Of a stretch of DNA of 64,000 bases, positions 55,114-63,660 are shown piece after piece; the stretch's first letter is position 1; every line of letters begins with the position of its first letter. The notes below the pieces were generated by a model. The model did not search any database. It saw nothing but the letters and a program-made list of their open reading frames with translations, and had not been told where the DNA came from. This DNA comes from an uncultured Eubacterium sp. (GTDB taxonomy: Bacteria; Bacillota; Clostridia; Lachnospirales; Lachnospiraceae). The position numbers and the translations under genes were made by a program. The stretch covers positions 36,751-100,750 of the forward strand of contig CATLIX010000004.1 in the NCBI GenBank assembly GCA_949959185.1, in the 5' to 3' direction.

Positions 55114-55853
55114 TGGTATTCCTCCGCAATATAATTCAGGTACGCTTTCACAAACTCCTGATATTTGTATTTTGAGATTAACAGGGTATCGCCGTTTTTC
55201 ATCCGCACCTCAGTCCGGCTGTACCGCTCCACATATTTCATATTTATCAGATAGCCTTTGTGTATCCGGAAAAATTGATTCGGAAGTTCTTCTTCAAGAC
55301 GGCTGATTTTCCCATAAAAAATGATTTTCTCCTGAGCCAGGCACAGAATCACTTTGCGGTTGCTGCTTTCTGCATAATAAATATCTTCTGTAAGCACTTT
55401 TCTGGTGGTGGTCCCGGTGCGCACCAGCAGTTCCCCGGAGGATTCCCCCTTTCTGTCTGACAGACAATGATATTCCCGCACCGCCTGTTCCAGTACTGCT
55501 GCAAATTCCGGTTCCTTTATGGGTTTTACCAGAAACCAGAACGCATGAACGGAAAAGGCTTCCATGGCATATTCCGGATAGCCTGTCACAAAAATCAGCA
55601 GGGGCAGGCTTCCCAATATGCCTTTTCCCTTTTCTTCCGTCCGGTTTCTGACTTTCCTGGCCACTTCCATTCCATCCGTTTCCTTCATGGAAATATCAAG
55701 GAACAGAATATCCGGAAGTTCCTGCTCCAGATGTTTCAGCAGTGCCTCCCCGGACGAAAATTCTGTTATCCTGCAGTCCGGCTCATACAGTTCTGTCAGT
55801 TTACGCAGATAACTGCGCACATATGTTTCATCGTCACAGATTGCTATGTTCAA
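55110..55853 (-). CDS. LytTR response regulator (AgrA-like)
   Basis: The 247-residue protein has a receiver (NIAICDDETYV; phospho-Asp in ILFLDISMKETDGM; Lys in FWFLVKPIKEPEF) and a C-terminal LytTR domain (IYYAESSNRKVILCL, FFRIHKGYLINMKYVERYS). It starts at TTG 55853 with AGGTG ahead. It leads the regulator-kinase-FliD-like operon. Confidence 0.92.
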   Translation of the reverse strand: MNIAICDDETYVRSYLRKLTELYEPDCRITEFSSGEALLKHLEQELPDILFLDISMKETDGMEVARKVRNRTEEKGKGILGSLPLLIFVTGYPEYAMEAFSVHAFWFLVKPIKEPEFAAVLEQAVREYHCLSDRKGESSGELLVRTGTTTRKVLTEDIYYAESSNRKVILCLAQEKIIFYGKISRLEEELPNQFFRIHKGYLINMKYVERYSRTEVRMKNGDTLLISKYKYQEFVKAYLNYIAEEYH

Positions 55854-56143
55854 TTTCTTTCACCTCATGACTTCCGGGAACCTGTTTCCGGTCATTTATG
55901 TTATCGGCGCTTTTTTTCCGGTTTTTCCGAAAATGCAGTGACCGGACATTTGGCTGTTGTGACTGGCCTGCCGCTTACATTTACCTATAATCATATCTAT
56001 CTTCTTTTTCCCGGTATATATTCTCTGTTTTTTCTGTTTTTCGGCTTTTTTGGCTTTTTTATAAGAAAAAATGCCCGGCATTTTGTGGAAAACAATTTTG
56101 GGAAAATCCGCACAGAGTACGCCTGGCTGTTGTTAAGAGAACA
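55854..56143. other. intergenic segment upstream of the AgrA-like operon
   Basis: No gene is supported. It contains T-rich runs and repeated CCGGTTTTTCCG and GACCGG words that could be regulator sites. No clear promoter matches consensus. Confidence 0.3.
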
Positions 56144-56219
56144 AAGTGGGCAAGCCCACTTCAGCTCCCCTGTCCCTCAGTCTTGAGGGGATTACACATT
56201 TTGTCGCGCCGAGTGCGGT
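56144..56219. repeat. repeat R3, copy 2
   Basis: AAGTGGG/CCCACTT hairpin (56144-56161), then CAGCTCCCCTGTCCCTC, a CCCTCAGTCTTGAGGG hairpin and GTCGCGCCGAGTGCGGT. The order is as in copy 1 (23374-23450). An R1-like GCGCATCCCGCCCGG tail follows at about 56251-56265. Confidence 0.6.
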
Positions 56220-56309
56220 CACGTAGTGACATCTTCCATTCGCACGAGTGCGCATCCCGCCCGGCCCAAACAGACATAAAAACTGGTACATAATCGTTTC
56301 CTCCTTCGT

Positions 56310-56356
56310 AAAACCCGCCGCGCTCATGATTTTTCTTCATGAACGCGGCGGGTTTT
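56310..56356 (-). terminator. terminator after the GH18 gene
   Basis: AAAACCCGCCGCGTTCATGA and TCATGAGCGCGGCGGGTTTT pair almost perfectly (one G-U) around AGAAAAA, ending in T-run on the minus strand. It lies 7 bases past the stop codon. Confidence 0.9.
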
Positions 56357-56362
56357 CGTTCC

Positions 56363-58234
56363 CTAGTTCACATATTTAATAATCGTATCCCAGGCGGAAG
56401 GCCGCTCCAGCCCCAGCTTCCAGTAAGCTGCTCCGGCCAGATTATTCTGCTTCATGACTTTCAGCTTCTCCTCCAGAGAAGCCTCGTTCTCAATCCACAT
56501 TTTATACGTCTTACCTCCGTTTTCATACTCCGCAATGAACTGTCCGTCCTCGTCAGACCAGATGGGCTGGGCACCGTTAGTGGTATAACGGTTTTCCACC
56601 GTCTGCATACCTTCCTCCGTACAGGTAAAGGTATAGGGCAGATAATCCTCGGCAGCAGACTCCACATCCTCTCCGGCTCCTTCTTTCGGCGTCAGCTCCC
56701 AGATTCTGCTATAAAAAGGCATACCCAGAATGGTCTGTTCCGGCGGAACCTCTTTCAGGGTATTCTCCACACCCTCCCGCACAAAACCAATCGAAGCTAC
56801 AGAGCCAATATCCTCAGAACCGCTGTAATGTTCATCGTACCCCATAATGATCACGTAATCCGCAAATAACGCCTGCTCTGCCCGGTTATAAAATGCAGTG
56901 TAATCTGTGGGCACATAATTATCCACGGAAAGCACCAGATTATTATTCTCACATTTCAGAGACAGTTCCCGGATAAACTGTATATATGCGTCCCCCACCT
57001 CGCCGCTCAGTGCCTCAAAGTCCAGATTAATTCCGTCCAGATCATATTCAATAGCCGCTGCAATAATCTGGCTGGTGAGGTAATCCCTGGTGGAACTGTG
57101 AGTCAGCACATAGGTACTGTCTGCATCCGGATTTTCCAGATTGCTGATTAACCCCCATACTTCCACATTGTTCTGGTGACAGTAATTAACGTAATCCCGG
57201 CTGGCCAGCGAATAAATATTTCCGTCGTTGTCATTCAGGTAAAACCAGGTGGGAGATATTACATTCACCCCTTTGGTGGACTGCAGAATACTGGAAATCT
57301 TTCCATTTGCTTCCTGGCTTGTCACCTGATGCCATCCCAGGCTCACCGGTCCCTCTTTCAGTAAATGGGAAAATACAGGCTCCTCAAATTCCCTTGCCAG
57401 AGTTTCCGTACCTGTTTCTCCCAGCCTTTTATTCTTCAGCCAGCCAATCATGCCATCTTCTGTGCAGACTCTGCTCCAGTCTTCTCCCGTATCCAGAATA
57501 GTCACCCTGCTGTCCTTTTCCAAATCTGCCACGATGGGGCTCTTAATACCGCCTTTCACACGGATTTCCGTCTTTTTCCGAACAGGAGCGGTCTGAATCT
57601 CTCCCCAGACTGAGGTGATTTTCACCCGATTGGGGCTCTGATACATGGCAAAATCCATATTGGTATATTTCTGTACAAAATCAAGCGCCAGATACATATG
57701 CTCTCCATCCACCCGGACAATCACATAGTCTGTGCTTTCATTTTTCCTGGTCACCGCATATTCCATGGCGCCTGCATTTACGGAAACAACATCCGTACCT
57801 GTTACATACCGCAGAATATTTTCGTTGTAATCCCAGTAAAACCGCTGATTCAGGTATTGCTGCACCAGTTTATAGTCCATATATACATGGCCGTCCCAGT
57901 ATTTTGCCTGTTCTTCCAGAAGCTGATTGTCCAGAACCACCGCCAAATCCTCTTCATTCTGAACATTATAATATTCATTCAAATCGGCGCGTTCCTTACT
58001 GGGGCTGTATTTCTTAATCACCACGCTGAGCAGGGCCAGCAGAACCACCACTGTGATAAAAATAACTGCTGCCAGTACCGGCGTCATCCGATTCCGGCGC
58101 CTGCGTCTGTTTCTTCGGGAAGACCTGCGCGGACTCCGCCTGGCGGCTGCCCGTTCCCTCCTGCTTTCCGTATCTTCTGCTTTTCCTTCATTTCTCCCCG
58201 CCATTTCTTCCGGCGTCCTGTCCGTATCTGACAT
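56363..58234 (-). CDS. membrane-anchored glycoside hydrolase 18 with SH3-like domain
   Basis: The 623-residue protein has a basic cytoplasmic start (residues 1-50, Arg-rich), one transmembrane helix (PVLAAVIFITVVVLLALLSVV) and a stalk domain at about 90-215. An SH3b-like unit follows (KSPIVADLEKDSRVTILDT, GMIGWL). The GH18 barrel has the catalytic DxxDxDxE as YDLDGINLDFEAL (Glu about 417). It resembles YaaH/SleL-like spore cortex lytic proteins and other muralytic chitinase-like enzymes. It starts at ATG 58234 with GGAGG. It lies just after mecA but has its own terminator. Confidence 0.88.
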   Translation of the reverse strand: MSDTDRTPEEMAGRNEGKAEDTESRRERAAARRSPRRSSRRNRRRRRNRMTPVLAAVIFITVVVLLALLSVVIKKYSPSKERADLNEYYNVQNEEDLAVVLDNQLLEEQAKYWDGHVYMDYKLVQQYLNQRFYWDYNENILRYVTGTDVVSVNAGAMEYAVTRKNESTDYVIVRVDGEHMYLALDFVQKYTNMDFAMYQSPNRVKITSVWGEIQTAPVRKKTEIRVKGGIKSPIVADLEKDSRVTILDTGEDWSRVCTEDGMIGWLKNKRLGETGTETLAREFEEPVFSHLLKEGPVSLGWHQVTSQEANGKISSILQSTKGVNVISPTWFYLNDNDGNIYSLASRDYVNYCHQNNVEVWGLISNLENPDADSTYVLTHSSTRDYLTSQIIAAAIEYDLDGINLDFEALSGEVGDAYIQFIRELSLKCENNNLVLSVDNYVPTDYTAFYNRAEQALFADYVIIMGYDEHYSGSEDIGSVASIGFVREGVENTLKEVPPEQTILGMPFYSRIWELTPKEGAGEDVESAAEDYLPYTFTCTEEGMQTVENRYTTNGAQPIWSDEDGQFIAEYENGGKTYKMWIENEASLEEKLKVMKQNNLAGAAYWKLGLERPSAWDTIIKYVN

Positions 58235-58251
58235 TTCATCCTCCTATGTAG

Positions 58252-58284
58252 AAAACCCCTCATGTAAAAACACAAGGGGTTATT
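58252..58284 (-). terminator. terminator after mecA
   Basis: AACCCCT pairs with AGGGGTT around TGTGTTTTTACATG, followed by TTC. It lies right behind the stop codon at 58286. Confidence 0.7.
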
Positions 58285-58285
58285 C

Positions 58286-59074
58286 TCAAATTTTACTCAG
58301 TATCTGCAATGCGTCTTCCTTCAAAATCAGTTCATAATGTTCTTCGCAATACGCCCTGATTGCAGATGAATATTTTTCCTGATGTGCATATTCCGCCAAA
58401 ATATTACATACCTTGTTGAATTCCTCCGGTGTATGCTGACTCTTACTGATAATCAGGTAATACTTCCGGTTCAGTTTATTTTTATACAGCACGTTGCAGC
58501 CATTATAGAATCCTTTCAGCACCCGTGCCAGCCGGTTTACTTCATCCAGCTCATCAAACACAAACAGCTTGGTGATGTCCACCACAAGAGGTTCTTTCTC
58601 TTCCTGCTTCTGTCGGATAGCCTTCTCAAGGGGAATAAAATCGTTGTCACAGTTGGCTGTTTCCGCCCCCTTGCTCTGCTCCTGCAGTTTGCGGACCAGA
58701 TCCAGAATATCATCAGCTCCTGCTGTCTCGAACACTCTGTCGCTTTCCTCCCCTGTATATTCCTCCCTGGTATCGTCTTCCGGGTCGCCCGGTGCAAACT
58801 GGGAAAACCTGGTGTCCAGCTCTTCCGGATATTCCACCTTCGTTATAATCAGTATAATTGTATCCGCTGACAGAGGAATGGCTTCAATCATTAACGGAAT
58901 GTCCTCTGCCTCAAATCCACATTCATAAGCTGCCTGCTGCATCATGTCCCGGAAAAGCATTTTGGCCTTCTCGGTTCCATACGCCAGTTCGCTTAACTTG
59001 AGCTGCCGATCCGCCAGATCTTCTCTGGTGAGCGTGCAGCGAATCTGGTTCTCATTTACCTTTTCAATTTTCAT
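58286..59074 (-). CDS. mecA: adaptor protein MecA
   Basis: The 262-residue adaptor brings substrates to the ClpC unfoldase. It has the N-terminal target-binding region (MKIEKVNENQIRCTLTREDL) and a C-terminal ClpC-binding domain (VDITKLFVFDELDEVNRLAR, LYKNKLNRKYYLII). An acidic linker of about 60 residues separates them. I chose ATG 59074 (AAGGAAGGG ahead) over an in-frame start 114 bases upstream. Confidence 0.93.
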   Translation of the reverse strand: MKIEKVNENQIRCTLTREDLADRQLKLSELAYGTEKAKMLFRDMMQQAAYECGFEAEDIPLMIEAIPLSADTIILIITKVEYPEELDTRFSQFAPGDPEDDTREEYTGEESDRVFETAGADDILDLVRKLQEQSKGAETANCDNDFIPLEKAIRQKQEEKEPLVVDITKLFVFDELDEVNRLARVLKGFYNGCNVLYKNKLNRKYYLIISKSQHTPEEFNKVCNILAEYAHQEKYSSAIRAYCEEHYELILKEDALQILSKI

Positions 59075-60099
59075 GTAATCCCTTCCTTCTTCTAAATGGC
59101 CACATCGGGAATTTATATATAAATACAACAATGAACAATATAAATTATACAGAAATCCAGTTATTTTCTGCTTTTTTATGGTACTCAAAGTATATTACAT
59201 ATTCTTGTATTTCGTCAAGTCGTACTCTCCCCGTTTTTCTAAAAAAAATATTAATTTTCTAAACATTTTTCAAAAGCTATTGCATTTGGTAATATTTGTA
59301 TGCTATAAATGATTCAGAGATGTCAGTCCGGTTCCGACAGAAAGGAGCCCACAACATTTTTTTCGGCCTGCGGCTGCTTTTCCTTACCTATTATAACACT
59401 TTTTTTCTGAAAAGTAACCCGTCGCAGGGTCGGGAACTTATGGCAGAATTTTTCCAGATGATGGTTCTGCCAGTCTGTAAGGTCTTAAAGACACATTTCA
59501 TCAAATGTTATCATGTATTTCCCCGTTTCTGTATCATCTTATTTCGCATACCGGTGCCTGAATAACGTATCGGGCTCAATAAATATAGTATGTGGAAATC
59601 CGATAAAATTAACCCGGAAACACGCAGACGTCTGACTGCTCATATTCAGATACATTTCATAAAACGTCGGTATTTCGGACTCTGTTCCTGCCCCGCCGGG
59701 GCATGATGGAACTTCTTACTATACATCTCAGCAGAAAGACCTTTTCAGACAAGCCAGAACTTTCGGAAAATCACTATTATAAATTGCTGTGCTGGCAGTT
59801 ATGGAATATTCCATTCCATACTTTGGGATAAGAAAAAAGAACCTGGATTTTCCAAATGTTCTGTTTATTCCGGAAATATCTGAAATTTCCGGAAACATCT
59901 GTATGGGACAGCCCGTACCGCTGTTCCATCTGCAGATTTTGTTATATCACGAAATAACTTCATAGTCATGAAGAAGCAAAGGAGGGGGAATCGTTCAGGT
60001 ATTTCATTTTGGATAAGTAGAGAAATCTTATTCACGAATCATATATAAACCGGATATTTTCGGCATATGCCGGATATATCCGTTACATTTGAGCAAAAG
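59075..60099. other. long stretch without a clear gene; possible gene remnants
   Basis: Reading frames here are short and have no matching ribosome sites. A plus-strand promoter-like pair (TTGCAT-18-TATAAA) ends near 59310. A frame starting at the ATG ATG near 59702 gives about 42 residues (LSRKTFSDKPELSENHYYKLLCW...), then after one stop continues EKRTWIFQMFCLFRKYL. This looks like decayed coding sequence, but I cannot name a family. An isolated GGAGGGGG lies near 59980. Confidence 0.35.
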
Positions 60100-60144
60100 A
60101 AAAGGCGGGGTAATCACATGATTTCATATATGGTGATTACTCCG
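60100..60144 (-). terminator. terminator after the DUF1858 gene
   Basis: CGGAGTAATCAC pairs with GTGATTACCCCG around a 15-base loop, followed by CCTTTTCTTTT on the minus strand. Confidence 0.8.
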
Positions 60145-60165
60145 TTCCTTTATATTGCTCCGGAC

Positions 60166-60366
60166 TTATTTTGCCAGAAAATCATTGATTTTATTTACCA
60201 GTGCATCCGGCTCTATTCCATGCACCATTGCCGCCTCTGCAATTGTTTCCATCTGGGATGAAGGACATCCAAGACAATGCATACCGATTTCCAGTAAAAT
60301 CGGCGCAACATTTTCATCAATCTGAAGCAGTTCACCAATCATGGTTTCTTTTGTCACCTGAGCCAT
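60166..60366 (-). CDS. DUF1858 domain protein with CLGC motif
   Basis: The 66-residue protein is a single DUF1858 domain (MIGELLQIDENVAPILLEIGM, then CLGCPSSQMETI). The Cys pair is typical and may bind a metal cluster or react with NO/iron as in ScdA-like proteins. I chose ATG 60366 (AAGGAGG 7 bases ahead) over a start 42 bases upstream. Confidence 0.85.
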   Translation of the reverse strand: MAQVTKETMIGELLQIDENVAPILLEIGMHCLGCPSSQMETIAEAAMVHGIEPDALVNKINDFLAK

Positions 60367-60418
60367 TTTTCTTACCTCCTTATCATTCATATACATCTTA
60401 CAGTACATGCATTTTTAT

Positions 60419-60447
60419 ATTATAATACCATTCTGCCTGTTATGCAA
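60419..60447 (-). promoter_or_regulatory. promoter of the DUF1858 gene
   Basis: TTGCAT (60447-60442), a 17-bp spacer and TATAAT (60424-60419) on the minus strand. Confidence 0.7.
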
Positions 60448-60472
60448 TGTTTTATTCAAAGAGTTTTTAAAC

Positions 60473-60519
60473 AGAATCCGGCCCCTTTAAGATTTGCTTT
60501 CAGCAAAGGGCCGGATTCT
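60473..60519 (-). terminator. terminator after the FucO-like gene
   Basis: AGAATCCGGCCC pairs with GGGCCGGATTCT (inner TTTGC/GCAAA), followed by GTTTAAAA. The same AATCCGGCC arm occurs at 12820-12864. Confidence 0.75.
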
Positions 60520-60545
60520 CTGACCAAATTTATACTTATGCTCTG

Positions 60546-61694
60546 TCAGATTAAAGATTCATAGAGTTTTGTAATATCTTCCACACTGGTTTCTTTCGGA
60601 TTTCCAGGTCTGCAGGCATCATCGTAAGCTGACTGTGCCAGGAAAGGAATGTCCTCTTTTTTCACAATTTCTTTTAAATCCTGCGGTATTCCCACATCCT
60701 GAGAAAGTTTCTTTACTGCCTCCACAGCAGCTTTCCGGTATTCTTCCTGACTCATGGAATCAACACCTTCCACACCCATGGCTCTGGCAATTTCACGGTA
60801 TTTTTCTCCGGTAGCTTCCGCATTATATTCCATAACGGTAGGAAGAATAATTGCATTTGCCACACCGTGAGGGGTGTCATACAGTGCACCCAGCGGATGA
60901 GCCATGGAATGTACAATTCCAAGTCCCACATTGGAAAATCCCATTCCGGCCACATACTGTCCAAGGGCCATTCCTTCTCTGCCTTCCGGTGTATTTTCCA
61001 CTGCGCCCCGCAGGCTTTTTGCAATAATTTCAATTGCCTTAATATGGAACATATCTGACAATTCCCATGCACCTGCTGTAATATAGCCTTCAATCGCATG
61101 GGTCAGCGCATCCATACCCGTAGCTGCTGTTAATCCTTTGGGCATGGAAGCCATCATATCGGAATCCACGAAAGCCACAACCGGAATATCTTTTGGATCC
61201 ACGCACACCATTTTACGATTCTTTGCATCATCTGTAATTACATAATTAATGGTTACCTCTGCTGCTGTTCCTGCTGTAGTAGGCACTGCAAAAACAGGAA
61301 CGGATTTATTCTGTGTAGGTGCAACACCTTCCAGACTTACCACATCAGCAAAATCCGGGTTATTGATAATGATACCGATGGCTTTTGCGGTATCCATGGA
61401 AGAGCCGCCGCCAATGGCAATCAGGTAATCTGCGCCTGATTTCTTACAGGCTTCCACACCTGTCTGTACATTTTCGATGGTTGGGTTCGGTTTGATGTTG
61501 GAATATAATTCATATGCCAGCCCCGCTTTATCCAATACATCCAATACTTTTTTTGTTACCCCGAATTTTACAAGATCCGGATCTGAACACACAAATGCTT
61601 TCTGAAATCCTCTTCCCTTTGCCTCTGTGGCAATCTCCTGGATTGCACCTGCCCCATGATACGATGTCTCGTTTAATACAAATCTGTTTGCCAT
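60546..61694 (-). CDS. iron-containing alcohol dehydrogenase (lactaldehyde reductase FucO-type)
   Basis: The 382-residue enzyme reduces an aldehyde (for FucO, L-lactaldehyde to 1,2-propanediol) with NADH. It has the nucleotide motif GGGSSMDTAKA and iron ligands in GMDALTHAIEGY and HSMAHPLGALYDTPHG. The substrate can differ (1,2-propanediol, 1,3-propanediol, butanol types). It starts at ATG 61694 with AAGGAGAG. Confidence 0.9.
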   Translation of the reverse strand: MANRFVLNETSYHGAGAIQEIATEAKGRGFQKAFVCSDPDLVKFGVTKKVLDVLDKAGLAYELYSNIKPNPTIENVQTGVEACKKSGADYLIAIGGGSSMDTAKAIGIIINNPDFADVVSLEGVAPTQNKSVPVFAVPTTAGTAAEVTINYVITDDAKNRKMVCVDPKDIPVVAFVDSDMMASMPKGLTAATGMDALTHAIEGYITAGAWELSDMFHIKAIEIIAKSLRGAVENTPEGREGMALGQYVAGMGFSNVGLGIVHSMAHPLGALYDTPHGVANAIILPTVMEYNAEATGEKYREIARAMGVEGVDSMSQEEYRKAAVEAVKKLSQDVGIPQDLKEIVKKEDIPFLAQSAYDDACRPGNPKETSVEDITKLYESLI

Positions 61695-61744
61695 TTTCCC
61701 TCTCCTTTCTGGTCATACGGTTCCACAATTGAAACTGTACTTCT

Positions 61745-61773
61745 ATTATCTCTGAAATCTTCTGAAATTTCAA
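61745..61773 (-). promoter_or_regulatory. promoter of the FucO-like gene
   Basis: TTGAAA (61773-61768), a 17-bp spacer and GATAAT (61750-61745) on the minus strand. The spacer carries an ATTTCAGA repeat that could be an operator. Confidence 0.6.
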
Positions 61774-61803
61774 TAGTTCTTTTCCAGTTTTCACACTTTT
61801 TTG

Positions 61804-61876
61804 GTGACAGTTCAGCCATAGCCTGTGTTCAGTGTAAGTCATGCCTGCATGTATGCGCGGAGAATGCAGGCTGTTC
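61804..61876. repeat. palindromic repeat R2, copy c
   Basis: GTGACAGTTCAGCCATAGCCTG at the left and GCAGGCTGTTC at the right form the ends, with GTCATGCCTGCATG inside. It lies 29 bases past the acetyltransferase stop. Confidence 0.6.
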
Positions 61877-61905
61877 AAACATGGGCCGTTCAATAGCATA
61901 CTTAT

Positions 61906-62358
61906 TTAAAATTCATATATCAGGTTACAGGAATCCGGCGCGTCCTCGTCGATATATCCCGTATCCCGAAAACCTGCTTTCTCATATACCCGCATGGCTG
62001 CTTTTGCCTCTTTTTTCACGCATACTTCCACACAGGAATATTTCTGTTCTTCTCCCAGAATCTTTAAAATTTCCTGCAGAGCTTTTGTTCCATGTCCTTT
62101 TCCCTGAAATTTTTCGTCAATCATAAACTGCTGCAGATCATAACAGGCCGGTTCTTCATCCAAATCCCGAACCATGGCAAGTCCCACCAGTTCAGTTCCG
62201 TCGGATATGGCAAATACTTTTGCCCTGTCCTTTCGGTACACATATCCTCTCGCCAGAATTCCTATGGACCGGGCCACAAAAAATTTCTGTTCTTCCGCTA
62301 CCTTTAACTCTGCTGCCTGAAGCCAGTTATTTTCATCAATTTCTTTTAATACTGTCAT
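61906..62358 (-). CDS. GNAT-family N-acetyltransferase
   Basis: The 150-residue protein has the acetyl-CoA loop KFQGKGHGTKALQEIL (motif A) and the C-terminal CVKKEAKAAMRVYEKAGFRDTG. It resembles spermidine/spermine or diamine acetyltransferases (BltD-type), with acidic patches near the start. The substrate is not certain. It starts at ATG 62358 with GGAGG. Confidence 0.88.
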   Translation of the reverse strand: MTVLKEIDENNWLQAAELKVAEEQKFFVARSIGILARGYVYRKDRAKVFAISDGTELVGLAMVRDLDEEPACYDLQQFMIDEKFQGKGHGTKALQEILKILGEEQKYSCVEVCVKKEAKAAMRVYEKAGFRDTGYIDEDAPDSCNLIYEF

Positions 62359-62603
62359 TTTTCCTCCATCTTATCCGTTCGCTCTGATTACGAATGTTTA
62401 CAAATAAAAATATGTTTCGGTCTGATTTTATCTGTTTTTCTGACGGAATGCAAGGGACAGGTAAGGTAATATGTATAATTCTGATTAGAGCAGACAGGGT
62501 CTTTCCTGTAGAAATCGAGCAGAGAAGAAACATCTTCCTCCTGCTCGTCGCGCGCCCCGCCGCATAACGTCATAATTCCGCTGCACGGGGCTGTACATAA
62601 AAA

Positions 62604-62751
62604 AGAATGCGCTTACGCATTCTTCGCGCGCGAGCGGATTGCCTGGCAATAAATTTCATCTCCGCGAGCTGCGCATCCGCCCGGAGGGCTTTTCTCTTAT
62701 AGGAAATCTATATACTTTAGCACTTCACAGTGACACGGTTTTTCCTATAAG
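62604..62751. repeat. interspersed repeat R1, copy B (about 148 bp)
   Basis: AGAATGCGC/GCGCATTCT-type hairpin at the left, the core GCGAGCGGATTGC..GGCAAT..CGCGAGCTGCGCATCC and the terminal TCTTATAGGAAA/TTTCCTATAAG hairpin (62694-62751). It aligns along its full length with copy A. A loose fragment GGGTCTTTCCTGTAGAA lies at 62497-62513. The rest of 62359-62603 holds no gene. Confidence 0.75.
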
Positions 62752-62781
62752 AAAAAAAGCACCCCTTTACGGAGTGCTTTC
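62752..62781 (-). terminator. terminator of the tRNA/rRNA transcript
   Basis: AAAGCACTCC pairs with GGGGTGCTTT around GTAAA, followed by TTTTTC on the minus strand. A weaker GCCCG/CGGGC hairpin lies at 62793-62807. Confidence 0.85.
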
Positions 62782-62816
62782 TTTTCTGAAATGCCCGTTT
62801 TACGGGCCCTCATAAA

Positions 62817-62889
62817 TGAGACATCGGGGATTCGAACCCCGGACAACTTGATTAAAAGTCAAGTGCTCTACCAACTGAGCTAATATCCC
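62817..62889 (-). tRNA. tRNA-Lys (anticodon TTT)
   Basis: The acceptor GGGATAT/ATGTCTC, a D arm TAGCTCAGTTGG, the anticodon stem CTTGA...TCAAG with loop CTTTTAA, and the T arm CCGGGGTTCGAATCCCC are all present. There is no encoded CCA. Confidence 0.95.
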
Positions 62890-62926
62890 ATGATATAATA
62901 TTATCTGAAAATATCTTACTGACAAG

Positions 62927-62999
<73 letters not shown>

Positions 63000-63012
63000 A
63001 TTGACTGAAAAA

Positions 63013-63086
63013 TTGCGGGGACAGGATTTGAACCTGTGACCTTCGGGTTATGAGCCCGACGAGCTTCCAGACTGCTCCACCCCGCG
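63013..63086 (-). tRNA. initiator tRNA-fMet (anticodon CAT)
   Basis: The first base C1 faces A72 (CGCGGGG/CCCCGCA), the mismatch that marks initiator tRNAs. The anticodon loop is TCATAAC between CGGGC and the matching stem. Confidence 0.93.
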
Positions 63087-63134
63087 CTGATATTTAAACA
63101 AATAAAATACAGCAACTCTATTTTATTTGCCTAA

Positions 63135-63216
63135 TGGATGGAGAAGGATTCGAACCTTCGAAGGCGTTGCCAACAGATTTACAGTCTGCCCCCTTTGGCC
63201 ACTCGGGAATCCATCC
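63135..63216 (-). tRNA. tRNA-Tyr (anticodon GTA)
   Basis: The 82-base length with a long variable arm, acceptor GGATGGA/TCCATCC and loop CTGTAAA identify a class II Tyr tRNA. Confidence 0.95.
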
Positions 63217-63243
63217 ATAATATGAAAATACAAAATTTTCAAG

Positions 63244-63316
63244 AGCCGATGATCGGACTCGAACCGATAACCTGCTGATTACAAATCAGCTGCTCTGCCA
63301 ATTGAGCCACATCGGC
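63244..63316 (-). tRNA. tRNA-Thr (anticodon TGT)
   Basis: Acceptor GCCGATG/CATCGGC; anticodon stem CTGAT...ATCAG with loop TTGTA. Confidence 0.95.
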
Positions 63317-63374
63317 CTGCAATCTTCGGATTACATCATCAATCAGAATACAGTATCCTGATTAACATGAACAA

Positions 63375-63447
63375 TGGGACCTACAGGGCTCGAACCTGTG
63401 ACCCTCTGCTTGTAAGGCAGATGCTCTCCCAGCTGAGCTAAGATCCC
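63375..63447 (-). tRNA. tRNA-Val (anticodon TAC)
   Basis: Acceptor GGGATCT/AGGTCCC; anticodon stem CTGCC...AGCAG with loop TTACA. Confidence 0.95.
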
Positions 63448-63456
63448 ATATTCAAA

Positions 63457-63530
63457 CGACCCAGAAGGGACTCGAACCCTCGACCTCCGCCGTGACAGGG
63501 CGGCGCTCTAACCAACTGAGCCACTAGGCC
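63457..63530 (-). tRNA. tRNA-Asp (anticodon GTC)
   Basis: Acceptor GGCCTAG/CTGGGTC, discriminator G; anticodon stem CCGCC...GGCGG with loop CTGTCAC. It is the first tRNA after the 23S gene. Confidence 0.95.
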
Positions 63531-63660
63531 ATCTACAAAAGTATAGCAAAAACATTACACTTTGTAAAGTAATATTTTCTGTACCCTGAAAAACCCATAC
63601 AGCCTACAGCCCTTACATCTCCTCTTCCCGTCTTACATCTTCTTCCTTCTTTCTTCCTCT
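63531..63660. other. spacer between 23S rRNA and tRNA-Asp; no 5S gene
   Basis: These 130 bases are pyrimidine-rich on the plus strand with one ATTACACTTTGTAAAGTAAT palindrome (about 63554-63573). No 5S rRNA sequence is present, although the usual order is 16S-23S-5S-tRNA. Confidence 0.7.

Noticed and set aside
60166..60408. Long form of the DUF1858 protein starting at 60408
   Set aside because: The ribosome site AAGGAGG lies inside the extension, so ATG 60366 is the likely start.
63531..63660. 5S rRNA gene
   Set aside because: The spacer has no 5S-like sequence, and its length barely exceeds a 5S gene.
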